Shown here: piece after piece, positions 56,684-64,000 of the stretch
Numbering within the stretch: the stretch's first letter is position 1
Layout: each line of letters begins with the position of its first letter
NCBI RefSeq assembly: GCF_001421765.1
Contig: NZ_LMLA01000010.1
Span: 159,141 to 223,140, forward strand
Direction of reading: 5' to 3'
Length of the DNA: 64,000 nucleotides
DNA from: Sphingomonas sp. Leaf32
GTDB taxonomy: Bacteria > Pseudomonadota > Alphaproteobacteria > Sphingomonadales > Sphingomonadaceae
Notes under the pieces: generated by a model
Seen by the model: only the letters and a program-made list of their open reading frames with translations
What the model was told of the DNA's origin: nothing
The model's database searches: none
Program-made: the position numbers and the translations under genes

Positions 56684-56854
56684 CTACGCAGCCGCGCGCT
56701 CCGCATCGATAATGGCTCGCGCGAACGGGACGCACTGGCCGCATTTCGCCTGACAGCCCAGCGCCCGGTACGCCTGGCAGGCACTGCTGGCCCCGCCGCG
56801 CGCAGCCTCGCGGACATCGCGTTCCCGAATGGCATTACAGACGCATACGACCAT
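56684..56854 (-). CDS. bfd: Bacterioferritin-associated ferredoxin
   Basis: A 56-aa [2Fe-2S] protein that passes electrons to bacterioferritin so that stored iron can be released. The cluster ligands follow the BFD pattern: Cys4 and Cys6 (VVCVCN) with Cys38 and Cys41 (KCGQC). The ATG at 56854 begins right before the first motif; the longer frame upstream contains the promoter. It precedes bfr by about 100 bases. Confidence 0.92.
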   Translation of the reverse strand: MVVCVCNAIRERDVREAARGGASSACQAYRALGCQAKCGQCVPFARAIIDAERAAA

Positions 56855-56881
56855 GTTCGACCCTCGCTCCGGTGGATCGAC

Positions 56882-56909
56882 GTATAATGGTAGTGAAACT
56901 CGTTCGCAA
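56882..56909 (-). promoter_or_regulatory. Candidate sigma-70 promoter of bfd
   Basis: On the minus strand TTGCGA (-35) and TTATAC (-10) are separated by 16 bases, placing the start of transcription near 56875, about 20 bases before the bfd ATG. Confidence 0.5.
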
Positions 56910-56916
56910 GAACTGT

Positions 56917-56931
56917 TGCGGATGATTCGCA
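56917..56931. promoter_or_regulatory. Near-palindromic site upstream of bfd promoter
   Basis: TGCGGATGATTCGCA is a 15-bp dyad with one mismatch, just upstream of the -35 box. A partly similar GCGAAC lies within the -35 region. It may bind an iron regulator such as Fur or Irr; that is inferred from the target genes only. Confidence 0.35.
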
Positions 56932-56944
56932 CGAAACGCCCTAG

Positions 56945-58177
56945 TCAGCGCCTGCGAAGCGGTTGCACCTGCCACCGGGCCAACGACCGCCACAGCCATT
57001 CGAACGGGCCGTAGCGATAGCGGGCGAGCCACGGCGACGACCAGAACAGCATCACGGCGCCCATCGCTAATACCGGCAGATACAGGGTGGCGCGCGACCA
57101 GGTGCCGAACTGGCCCAGACCCCAGCCGTAAAAGACGAAACACATGACGATGGTGGTCGCCAGATAGTTGCTGAGCGCCATTTGTCCGACGGCGGCGCAG
57201 CGGGCGGCGATGCCGCCCCCTCGGCGGGCGATCAGCAGGATCAGGGCCGCATAGCCGGGGATCATCACCGCACGGAGCGGCGGTGGCATGGCGAAGGCAC
57301 CCAGAATGACCGACCGCGCATCAATGCCGCGGGACAGCATCCACGCCGCAAGCAGGGTGTAGCCCGCAACGCCGATCCCGATCCCGCCGATCGCCCACCG
57401 CCATAGTCGGGCGGGGGGCCATGTGCCGGTCAGCATCCCGCTGCGCAGCGCCGCCATGCCGAACAGCATGTACGCCAGGGTTTCGAACCCGATGAACACC
57501 GTATTGTACAGGGTAGTCGCCAGCTCGACCCCATTATGGTGCAGGATGCCGGCATAGCCGCCCCGGAACAGCGCGATTTCCTGCGCCAGCACGGCCGGGG
57601 TGGGGATGCCGAAGCCGTTCTCGAAATCGCGCAGCCCCTGCGCGGCCGACGGCGTATCGGCGCTCTGCATCGCGACGAACGATAGCGCGATCGCGGCCAG
57701 CAACAGCCATTCGATCGCCGCCAGCGCAACGCCGCACGCGATCATCCGTCGCACCGAGCTGTGGCGGAAGGCGTAGGCGACGCTGCCGACCAGCGCGTAA
57801 TGCATCAGGATGTCGCCCGACCACAACAGCGCGGCATGGGCGAGGCCGAGGACGAACAGCCAGCCCATCCGCCGGTAATGCACCGCCGCCGGGTCCGCGC
57901 CCGCTGCTTCGGCGCGGTCGACGACCAGCAACAGCGATGCGCCGAACAGGAAGGAGAACAGCCCGCGCATCTTGCCGTCGAACGCGATCATCGTCGCGAA
58001 ATAGGCCCAGAGGTCGGCGGGGCCGGTGATGCCCCATGCATAAGGGCTGAGCCGCGCGACGTCGGGCAGCGCGAAGCTGAGGATATTGACGAACAGGATG
58101 CCCATCACCGCGACGCCGCGCACCACGTCGAGCGTGACGATGCGGTCGGCGGCGGGGTGGGGGGCGATCATCGACAT
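56945..58177 (-). CDS. DUF418 membrane protein
   Basis: A 410-aa multi-pass membrane protein. It opens with RIVTLDVVRGVAVMGILFVNI, the signature of the DUF418 (YeiB-like) group, and has about ten hydrophobic segments with MRGLFSFLFGASLLLV and MALSNYLATTIVMCFVFYGWGLG as further conserved blocks. The biochemical role is unknown; relatives share the acyltransferase-like membrane fold. An ATG two codons inside (58171) has a better spaced ribosome binding site. It follows purL by 35 bases. Confidence 0.87.
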   Translation of the reverse strand: MSMIAPHPAADRIVTLDVVRGVAVMGILFVNILSFALPDVARLSPYAWGITGPADLWAYFATMIAFDGKMRGLFSFLFGASLLLVVDRAEAAGADPAAVHYRRMGWLFVLGLAHAALLWSGDILMHYALVGSVAYAFRHSSVRRMIACGVALAAIEWLLLAAIALSFVAMQSADTPSAAQGLRDFENGFGIPTPAVLAQEIALFRGGYAGILHHNGVELATTLYNTVFIGFETLAYMLFGMAALRSGMLTGTWPPARLWRWAIGGIGIGVAGYTLLAAWMLSRGIDARSVILGAFAMPPPLRAVMIPGYAALILLIARRGGGIAARCAAVGQMALSNYLATTIVMCFVFYGWGLGQFGTWSRATLYLPVLAMGAVMLFWSSPWLARYRYGPFEWLWRSLARWQVQPLRRR

Positions 58178-58212
58178 CCCCTGCCCGATCGCGCGGGCAG
58201 GGGAAAGCCGTC

Positions 58213-60435
58213 TCAGGCGAGCGCCGCGTCGGCGTTCATCAGCGCGGGGAAGAAGCCTTCATGTGCCGTGCGCAGATCGTCGAGCGAAACAGCGAAGTCG
58301 CCATCGGTCAGTTCGAAGATGATCCGGCTGCCGATGGTGCGGCCGATCGGTTCGGCATCGACCCCGGCCTTTTCCGCGCCCTGCAGGAATTCGAGCAGGG
58401 CATGGTCGTGGACGGTGACGATGTAGACGCCCTGGTCCTCGGCAAACAGCGACCGGGCGATGTCGTCGAACGGCAGCTTGCGGTCGAGGATCGCGCCGAC
58501 ATTCCCGGCCAGCGCCATTTCGGCGACCGTCACCGCGACGCCGCCGTCCGACACATCGTGGCAGGCGGTGATCTTGCCCGACAGGATCGCCTGGCGGATA
58601 TAGCCGCCGGTGCTGCGTTCGGCGTCGAGATCGACCGGCGGCGGCGGACCTTCTTCGCGGCCATGGACTTCGCGCAGCCACAGCGACTGGCCGAGCGAGC
58701 CGGTGCGGTCACCGACGCGCAAGATGATGTCGCCGGTCTGTTTGAACGCGATCGTCGCCGACTTTTCCCAGTTCGCCAGCAGGCCGACGCCGCCGATCGC
58801 CGGGGTCGGCAGGATCGCCGAACCGCCGCCGGTCGCCTTCGATTCATTGTAGAGCGAGACGTTGCCCGAGACGATCGGGAAGTCGAGTGCGCGGCACGCC
58901 TCGCTCATCCCCTCCAGGCAACCGACGATCTGGCCCATGATCTCCGGCCGCTGCGGATTGGCGAAGTTCAGGCAGTTGGTGACCGCCAGCGGCGTCGCGC
59001 CGACCGCGGTCAGGTTACGATATGCCTCTGCAATGGCCTGTTTCCCGCCTTCGACCGGATCGGCGAAGCAGTAGCGCGGGGTGCAGTCGGTGGTCATCGC
59101 CAGCGCCTTCTGCGTCCCATGGACCCGCACCACCGCCGCGTCGCCACCGGGGCGCTGCACCGTATCGGCGCCGACCATGTGGTCATACTGCTCCCAGATC
59201 CAGCGACGCGACGCGATGTCGGGCGATCCCATCAGCGTCAGCAGGTCGGCTGACGGGTCAGTGCAGGCGGGGACATTCGCCAGTTCGGCGGGCTTCGGCG
59301 TCGGGACGTGCGGCCGGTCATAGAGCGGGGCATCGTCGGCGAGCGGTGCCAGCGGAATGTCGGCCACCACATCACCCTGCCACTTCAGCACCATGCGGCC
59401 GGTGTCGGTGACATGGCCGATGACCGCGAAGTCCAGCTCCCACTTGTCGAAGATCGCGCGGGCGAAATCCTCGCGGCCGGGCTTCAGCACCATGAGCATC
59501 CGCTCCTGGCTTTCCGACAGCATCATTTCATACGGGGTCATGCCGTGTTCGCGCTGCGGCACGTCGTCCATGACGAGTTCGATGCCGACCCCGCCCTTCG
59601 ACGCCATTTCGACCGAGGAGGAGGTGAGGCCGGCGGCGCCCATGTCCTGAATCGCGACGATCGCGTCCGAGGCCATCAGTTCGAGGCAGGCCTCGATCAG
59701 CAGCTTTTCGGTGAAGGGGTCGCCGACCTGCACCGTCGGGCGCTTTTCCTCGGTATCCTCGCCGAAATCGGCCGAGGCCATGGTCGCGCCGTGGATGCCG
59801 TCGCGGCCGGTCTTGGAGCCGACATAGACGATCGGATTGCCGACGCCCGACGCGGCGGAATAGAAAATCTTGTCCTGATCGGCGATGCCGACGGTCATCG
59901 CGTTGACCAAGATGTTGCCGTCATAGGCCGGATGGAAATTCACTTCCCCGCCGACGGTCGGCACGCCGACGCAATTGCCGTATCCGCCGATTCCGTGGAC
60001 CACGCCAGAAATCAGGTGGCGCATCTTCGGGTGATCGGGTCGGCCGAAGCGCAGCGCGTTGAGGTTCGCGATCGGCCGCGCGCCCATAGTGAACACGTCG
60101 CGCAGGATGCCGCCGACGCCCGTCGCCGCGCCCTGATAGGGTTCGATATAGGACGGGTGGTTGTGGCTCTCCATCTTGAAGATCGCCGCCTGCCCGTCAC
60201 CAATGTCGATGACGCCCGCATTCTCGCCCGGCCCGCAGATGACCTGGCGCCCGGTGGTCGGCAGCTTCTTGAGGTGGATGCGGCTGGATTTATAGCTGCA
60301 ATGCTCGGACCACATGACGGAGAAGATGCCAAGCTCGGTCAGGTTGGGCTCGCGCCCCATCGCGTGCAGGACGCGCTGATATTCTTCGGGGCTCAGGCCG
60401 TGTTCGGCGACGATCTCGGGCGTGATCTGGGTCAT
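58213..60435 (-). CDS. purL: Phosphoribosylformylglycinamidine synthase subunit PurL
   Basis: PurL performs the ATP-dependent amidation of FGAR in purine synthesis. This is the small form (740 aa), which needs separate PurS and PurQ subunits; neither is next to it. [10 protein letters not shown] near the N-terminus, [38 protein letters not shown] and the C-terminal [17 protein letters not shown] are conserved. ATG 60435 follows AGGAGG, a perfect ribosome binding site, which fixes the start. Confidence 0.97.
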   Translation of the reverse strand: MTQITPEIVAEHGLSPEEYQRVLHAMGREPNLTELGIFSVMWSEHCSYKSSRIHLKKLPTTGRQVICGPGENAGVIDIGDGQAAIFKMESHNHPSYIEPYQGAATGVGGILRDVFTMGARPIANLNALRFGRPDHPKMRHLISGVVHGIGGYGNCVGVPTVGGEVNFHPAYDGNILVNAMTVGIADQDKIFYSAASGVGNPIVYVGSKTGRDGIHGATMASADFGEDTEEKRPTVQVGDPFTEKLLIEACLELMASDAIVAIQDMGAAGLTSSSVEMASKGGVGIELVMDDVPQREHGMTPYEMMLSESQERMLMVLKPGREDFARAIFDKWELDFAVIGHVTDTGRMVLKWQGDVVADIPLAPLADDAPLYDRPHVPTPKPAELANVPACTDPSADLLTLMGSPDIASRRWIWEQYDHMVGADTVQRPGGDAAVVRVHGTQKALAMTTDCTPRYCFADPVEGGKQAIAEAYRNLTAVGATPLAVTNCLNFANPQRPEIMGQIVGCLEGMSEACRALDFPIVSGNVSLYNESKATGGGSAILPTPAIGGVGLLANWEKSATIAFKQTGDIILRVGDRTGSLGQSLWLREVHGREEGPPPPVDLDAERSTGGYIRQAILSGKITACHDVSDGGVAVTVAEMALAGNVGAILDRKLPFDDIARSLFAEDQGVYIVTVHDHALLEFLQGAEKAGVDAEPIGRTIGSRIIFELTDGDFAVSLDDLRTAHEGFFPALMNADAALA

Positions 60436-60538
60436 GGGCGTGCCTCCTAGCGCGCACGCGCGGACGGTGCCAGCCGGTTTGTTGCCCCGCGCAACGTAAC
60501 AGTCCGGCAATGTTGCGTTGCAAAATTGGTACAGTCGC

Positions 60539-60562
60539 GGAACAAATATGGGTGAAACCGTT
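60539..60562 (+). promoter_or_regulatory. ECF-like promoter motif before small exported protein gene
   Basis: GGAAC and CGTT are separated by 15 bases, one or two shorter than the EcfG consensus spacing; TATAAC follows directly. The 243-base gap (60436-60678) also serves purL on the other strand. The assignment is weak because of the spacing. Confidence 0.25.
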
Positions 60563-60678
60563 TATAACGCTACGAAATCCTCTTTCCGCATGGGAACTGT
60601 TCGGCACGTCGGGCGTCGGTGGTCCGCATCGCCGGACTCGGCGTAGCATGGCGTGATGCCGAGCAAGGGAGAATGTAC

Positions 60679-60915
60679 ATGGTTTCGAAGTTTCTGACGG
60701 CGATCGCCGCGACCACGCTGGCCGCTGCTCCGGTCGCCGCCAATGCCGCCCAGAACGCGTCGGCGCTGTCGGTCGCGAAGTCGGTCCGCGCGACCGCCCC
60801 GACCAAGGGTGGCCAGAAGCTGGCTGGCGGCGGCATCGTCTTCGCACTGCTCGCAGCGGCGATCGTTGCCGGTGGCGTCATCATCGCTACTGACGACAAC
60901 TCGGACAGCAACTAA
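60679..60915 (+). CDS. Small exported/membrane protein
   Basis: A 78-aa protein with a signal-like N-terminus (MVSKFLTAIAATTLAAAPVAANA), a basic middle part, and a strongly hydrophobic segment (GGGIVFALLAAAIVAGGVIIA) ending in the acidic DDNSDSN. I associate this layout with a family of small sphingomonad proteins of unknown function. The second of two in-frame ATG codons was chosen because AAGGGAG lies eight bases before it. It is transcribed alone, divergent from purL. Confidence 0.7.
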   Translation: MVSKFLTAIAATTLAAAPVAANAAQNASALSVAKSVRATAPTKGGQKLAGGGIVFALLAAAIVAGGVIIATDDNSDSN

Positions 60916-60960
60916 GTTCGGTGGCGGGGCGGGGGCCGGTGTCGGTCCCCGCTTCGATGT

Positions 60961-61230
60961 TCATTCCGCTTCCTGCTGCATTGCGGTGGCGCGTCGTTCT
61001 CCGATTTTGGTAATCAAGTCGTCGCAGAACAGTCCGCCCAACATGATGAAGAAGGCGGCGTCCACGTCGGCTGACCACGCGCCGATCCACCAGCGCCATG
61101 CCGCCAGAACCAGCAGAGCGAGGCCGACATGGCCTGCCGCCTGCCGCAAACTCGTCGGAATTGGGTAGCGCAGAGCTGCCAGCGACAGCAGGGCGATCCC
61201 CCATGCCCACCCGGCCAGAACCCAGAACAT
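60961..61230 (-). CDS. Small membrane protein
   Basis: An 89-aa protein with two or three hydrophobic segments (AGWAWGIALLSLAALRY, HVGLALLVLAAWRWWIGAW, AAFFIMLGGLF) and a charged C-terminus. No family recognised. GGGGAG lies about eight bases before the ATG. It is 28 bases downstream of the phospholipase D gene and probably cotranscribed, which suggests a membrane-related function. Confidence 0.65.
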   Translation of the reverse strand: MFWVLAGWAWGIALLSLAALRYPIPTSLRQAAGHVGLALLVLAAWRWWIGAWSADVDAAFFIMLGGLFCDDLITKIGERRATAMQQEAE

Positions 61231-61258
61231 CTGACTGTTCTCCCCCGCAAGGATTGGT

Positions 61259-62842
61259 TCAGTCCTGACGCTTCTTCCACGCCTGCCACAGCATCATACC
61301 CAATAGCGTGCCGCCGGCAACGGTGCCGCCGACCGCGACCGCCGTCATCACCGGCGACAGCGTGTCGTCGGCGCGGTGGAGGTGGGGGCGGTGCTTCTTC
61401 AACTTTTTCAGCAACGGGGTGCGCTGCGCCAGCCCCTCGAACATCTCGCCGGGGCCTTCGGGATCGAGGATTTTGTTGTCGGCCAGCCATTCGGTGACGG
61501 CACTGAGATCGGGGATTTCATAGGGACGCAGCGAGCGGCCTTCGCCCCGCAGTTCCTCGATCGTGGCGATCAGCGAGTCGGTGCGCGCCAGCGTCGCTTC
61601 GATCGTCTCGCAATCGGTGCCGAGATGTTCGGCGAGCAGCGAGTCGCGGATGCCCGCGATCGTGCGGCGTTCGTCGGCATTGGCGTGGCGCGTCGCATCG
61701 ATGGTCACGTCGCATTCGGTATCGAGGCGCAGCGAGCGGTTGTTGAAGTTGGACGAACCGACGCGCAGCAGCTGGTCGTCGATCACCGTCACCTTGGCAT
61801 GGACGTAGATCGGCGTGCCGCCGGTGGTGAACGGGTGATAGATGCGCAGCCGGTCGTGGCGGTCGCGTTCCTTCAGCGCCTGGAACAGCCGTGCGCGGGC
61901 CGAATCCATCGCGACCGGTTCGAGCCAGCCCTCGGCGGTAGTCGGGTTGACGATCACGATCTCGGGACCGTCCGCTTCGTCCAGCCGCTTGGCGATCGCC
62001 TCGGCGACCTTGCGCGAGGCGAAATACTGGCTCTCGGCATAAAAGAAGCGTTCGGCGCGGGCGATCAGGTCAAGATAGAGCGTTTCGATCTCGTGCACCG
62101 GTTCCTGATCGGTCATTTCCGGGATCGTACGGGCGATGGCGACGTCGATCTCGGTGAAGTCGGCGTCCAGCCCGGTCGGCCAGCAGCCGCCGGCGCCGGT
62201 CGGCGCGGGCAGGGTGTCGCCGCCCGAAATCGCCCAGCGCTGGCGACACATGTCGCCCAGCGCGGCGGCCACCGGCCCTTCGAGCGCGGTCGTGACGTCG
62301 TGCCACGGCTGGTACGGCGTGCCGTCGGGTTCGACCCGGCGGGGATCGTTATCGAGATGCTCGCGGGTGTCCCAGCGGTCGACGGTCATGTCGATCCCGC
62401 CGCAGAACGCCACGTCGTCGTCGATCACCACGACCTTCTGATGATGCGATCCGGCGACTGGATGGTGCGTGTCGAGCCGCATATGGACCTGCGGATCGGC
62501 GATCCACTTGGCGATGCGGACGAGGGTCCGGCCGTGGAACAGCGTCTTGATCGCGCCGGTATCCCAGCGCAGGATATGGACCTGCAGCCCCGGCGTGCGA
62601 CGCACCAGCCAAGTTATGAATTCGCCGACCTTTTCCGGGCCTTCGCTGTCCGCATCGGTCTTGAACCGGATGCGCGCGTCGAAGTCCCAGCCGATCAGCA
62701 GGATCTGTTTCCTGGCCTTCAACATCGCGTCGCGGGCGTGGGTGAAGTAATTATCGGCATCGACCAGCACGGTCGCGCGCGTGGCGCGTTCGATCCGCCA
62801 GCAGTTGCGACCGGGTTCGAGCGGAGGGGTATGACGGACCAT
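61259..62842 (-). CDS. Phospholipase D family protein
   Basis: A 527-aa member of the PLD superfamily with two HKD motifs: HHQKVVVIDD (His134, Lys136, Asp141) and HAKVTVIDDQLLRVGSSNFNN (His348, Lys350, Asp355). Together they form one active site that acts on phosphatidyl or other phosphodiester bonds; cardiolipin synthase-like action is possible. A C-terminal hydrophobic segment (VMTAVAVGGTVAGGTLLGMMLW) after a basic stretch may anchor it to the membrane. I start at the ATG at 62842, before VRHTPPLEPG; an ATG at 62914 would add 24 residues. The ribosome binding site is not clear for either. Confidence 0.88.
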   Translation of the reverse strand: MVRHTPPLEPGRNCWRIERATRATVLVDADNYFTHARDAMLKARKQILLIGWDFDARIRFKTDADSEGPEKVGEFITWLVRRTPGLQVHILRWDTGAIKTLFHGRTLVRIAKWIADPQVHMRLDTHHPVAGSHHQKVVVIDDDVAFCGGIDMTVDRWDTREHLDNDPRRVEPDGTPYQPWHDVTTALEGPVAAALGDMCRQRWAISGGDTLPAPTGAGGCWPTGLDADFTEIDVAIARTIPEMTDQEPVHEIETLYLDLIARAERFFYAESQYFASRKVAEAIAKRLDEADGPEIVIVNPTTAEGWLEPVAMDSARARLFQALKERDRHDRLRIYHPFTTGGTPIYVHAKVTVIDDQLLRVGSSNFNNRSLRLDTECDVTIDATRHANADERRTIAGIRDSLLAEHLGTDCETIEATLARTDSLIATIEELRGEGRSLRPYEIPDLSAVTEWLADNKILDPEGPGEMFEGLAQRTPLLKKLKKHRPHLHRADDTLSPVMTAVAVGGTVAGGTLLGMMLWQAWKKRQD

Positions 62843-62912
62843 GTCGCAGCCATGGCATCCTATCGTTGCAGTTCCAAGCGCTTGCGGTCGGGCGGAGGGG
62901 TTTGCGCGGGCC

Positions 62913-62930
62913 AAAGTTCACGAAGTTCAC
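62913..62930. repeat. Short direct repeat upstream of phospholipase D
   Basis: AAGTTCACGAAGTTCAC holds two copies of AAGTTCAC. It lies in the 424-base gene-free gap 62843-63266, which otherwise holds two family A repeats and nothing I can identify; part of it must carry the promoter of the phospholipase gene. Confidence 0.4.
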
Positions 62931-63061
62931 ACTCGCGCGCTGTTTGTGGCGCGTTTGCGGGTGTGAGTGGGGGGCGTGCGCGGGCGGACGATGGGAAAGA
63001 GCGGAGGGCGAGGCTGGCAGGGTTGGGGCCTGTAGGAAAGGGAGTTGGGAACCCCTTGTCT

Positions 63062-63157
63062 CGTCGTCCCCGCGCAGGCGGGGACCCATAGACGCTGACG
63101 TTTCAACTAAAGGCGTTACGGTTGCGCGTATGGATTCCCGCCTTCGCGGGAATGACG
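63062..63157. repeat. Palindromic repeat pair, family A (CGTCCCCGC type)
   Basis: Hairpins GTCCCCGCGCAGGCGGGGAC and ATTCCCGCCTTCGCGGGAAT face each other, with CGTCG and TGACG ends, about 50 bases apart. Confidence 0.8.
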
Positions 63158-63223
63158 AAGGGCGCCAAGGTGCGCCTTTCCATCCTGCACCGTCTCGATG
63201 TGCCGTGACTGTCGAAGAAGATG

Positions 63224-63252
63224 CGGGACCCCGGATCAAGTCCGGTGTGACG
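63224..63252. repeat. Single palindrome after arsC
   Basis: GGGACCCCGGATCAAG followed by TCCGGTGTGAC is an imperfect hairpin 15 bases beyond the arsC stop codon. It could slow or end arsC transcription. Confidence 0.5.
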
Positions 63253-63266
63253 GCGCGGCGCGGTGG

Positions 63267-63602
63267 TTACAGGACTTCGTGGACGCGCTCCGGCGGGCGA
63301 GCGATCACGACGCCTTTCGCCGTTTCGACGATGGGTCGCTCGATCAGGATCGGGTGCTCGGCCATCGCGGCGAGGACGCTCGCGTCGTCGGCATCTTTCA
63401 ACGGTTTGGCCTCGGTTTCGCTCGTGCGCAGGGCGTCGCGGGGGGTGAGGTTGGCGCGTTCGAACAGTGCGGCCAGTTGGGCGCAGGTTAGTGGGGTCTT
63501 GAGATAGTCGACCACTGTGACGTCGGCGCCGGCTTCCGTCAGGAGCGCGAGAGCGGCGCGGGACTTGGAACAGCGCGGGTTGTGGTAGATGGTGGTGTTC
63601 AT
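63267..63602 (-). CDS. arsC: Arsenate reductase, glutaredoxin type
   Basis: A 111-aa ArsC/Spx-like thioredoxin-fold enzyme that reduces arsenate with glutathione and glutaredoxin. The active-site Cys11 sits in YHNPRCSKSR, and ILIERPIV with the Arg that contacts arsenate follows near the C-terminus. No arsR, arsB or acr3 gene is near, so this may be the housekeeping YfgD-type relative rather than part of an arsenic resistance operon. A family B repeat lies directly upstream. Confidence 0.9.
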   Translation of the reverse strand: MNTTIYHNPRCSKSRAALALLTEAGADVTVVDYLKTPLTCAQLAALFERANLTPRDALRTSETEAKPLKDADDASVLAAMAEHPILIERPIVETAKGVVIARPPERVHEVL

Positions 63603-63608
63603 TCTGTA

Positions 63609-63740
63609 ATCCTCCCCTACGCTGGGGACCGCCGACGCAGCCGGTGGTGGAGGGGTTGGCCGGTTCCACCGCCGTTGCGATGGGGGAAGCCCCCCTCCAC
63701 CATCCTTCGGATGGTCCCCCTCCCCGTACCGGGGAGGATG
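63609..63740. repeat. Inverted repeat, family B
   Basis: Relative of the repeat at 26706-26840: outer arms TCCTCCCC and GGGGAGGA, and the shared block CCCCCTCCACCAT...ATGGTCCCCCTCCCCGT. A further half copy (GCTCCCTCCCTCCGGAGCGG) follows at about 63760-63787. Together they fill the gap 63603-63826. Confidence 0.75.
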
Positions 63741-63826
63741 TCAGGGAACGCATCCGTTCTGCTCCCTCCCTCCGGAGCGGGGAGGATTTAGGTTAGGCGG
63801 CGTGGACAAAATCAGCACGCCTGTTT

Positions 63827-64000
63827 CTACGGGACGTGCACCGACTGGACCTCGAGGCGTGCCTCTGGCGCGTCCCGCAATTGGGCGTGGAGGTGGATAG
63901 ATTCCACGTGGCTTACCGGGTAATTCGAAAGTCCAAGGTCATTGCGCAGGAAAGCCTCGACGATCTGTTCAAAAATGGCGCGCCATTCCAGTGGTACTTC
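63827..64000 (-). CDS. Hypothetical protein (3' end only)
   Basis: On the minus strand a frame enters from the right window edge and ends at TAG after 57 visible residues (EVPLEWRAIFEQIVEAFLRN... ending LEVQSVHVP). No stop interrupts it and the amino acid mix is plausible for a soluble protein. Base composition is noticeably richer in A/T than its neighbours. I do not recognise a family. Confidence 0.5.
   Translation of the reverse strand, partial: EVPLEWRAIFEQIVEAFLRNDLGLSNYPVSHVESIHLHAQLRDAPEARLEVQSVHVP

Overview
The window is a continuous stretch of a GC-rich alphaproteobacterial chromosome. Gene content and order point to a sphingomonad (Sphingomonas or a close relative). Pointers are the large NAD-type glutamate dehydrogenase, the pyrE-pdxJ-acpS-lepB block, a ctaC-ctaD pair, short palindromic repeats at gene ends, and small exported proteins of a type I associate with sphingomonads. 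I see no phage, transposase, integrase, CRISPR array, rRNA or tRNA gene. Most genes are housekeeping, transport or envelope genes; the accessory part is mainly a sugar-degradation cluster near the left end.

Layout, left to right. 1-3.4 kb: the 3' part of the NAD-glutamate dehydrogenase gene, cut by the window edge. 3.5-11 kb: a glycoside hydrolase cluster with a GH29 fucosidase divergent from GH35 beta-galactosidase, GH31 alpha-xylosidase (with a PA14 insert) and aldose 1-epimerase, which together fit trimming of xyloglucan side chains. A LacI-type operator sits on the fucosidase promoter. 11-18.8 kb: a small lipoprotein, a TraB/GumN protein, an Mfd-type translocase behind a possible general-stress promoter, an SDR, pterin carbinolamine dehydratase, a zincin-like metalloprotease and the haem exporter pair ccmA-ccmB. 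18.9-25.2 kb: a DUF1800-DUF1501 exported pair and cytochrome c oxidase subunits II and I. 25.4-31.5 kb: pyrE-pdxJ-acpS-lepB-maiA, then a membrane protein, a DUF2141 protein and a GT4 glycosyltransferase.

31.7-40.5 kb: aminopeptidase N, two tandem M28 peptidases, an NAD-dependent epimerase-like protein, a DMT-family exporter and threonine aldolase. 40.8-44.4 kb: a class A penicillin-binding protein, two small proteins and an HNH endonuclease. 44.4-49.2 kb: a tightly packed run gluQ - HIG1-type protein - pduO - egtB - egtD - endonuclease/phosphatase family protein, which includes ergothioneine biosynthesis. 49.2-56 kb: a DUF1176 lipoprotein, 3-hydroxyacyl-CoA dehydrogenase, a membrane protein/XRE regulator pair preceded by three tandem 16-bp repeats, yggT, argB, a queuosine-precursor transporter, a nucleoside transporter and an Hpt phosphotransfer protein. 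56-64 kb: bacterioferritin and its ferredoxin, a DUF418 membrane protein, purL, small membrane proteins, phospholipase D, arsC and a cut-off unknown gene.

Genes are organised in short operons, often with stop and start codons overlapping by 1-4 bases (translational coupling) and with frequent GTG or TTG starts. Intergenic gaps are short and many are occupied by palindromic repeats of at least four families, one of which appears to supply the ribosome binding site of acpS. The most promising undescribed features are the three-repeat operator array before the membrane/XRE pair, the stress-type promoter before the Mfd-like gene, the DUF1800-DUF1501 operon and the repeat families.
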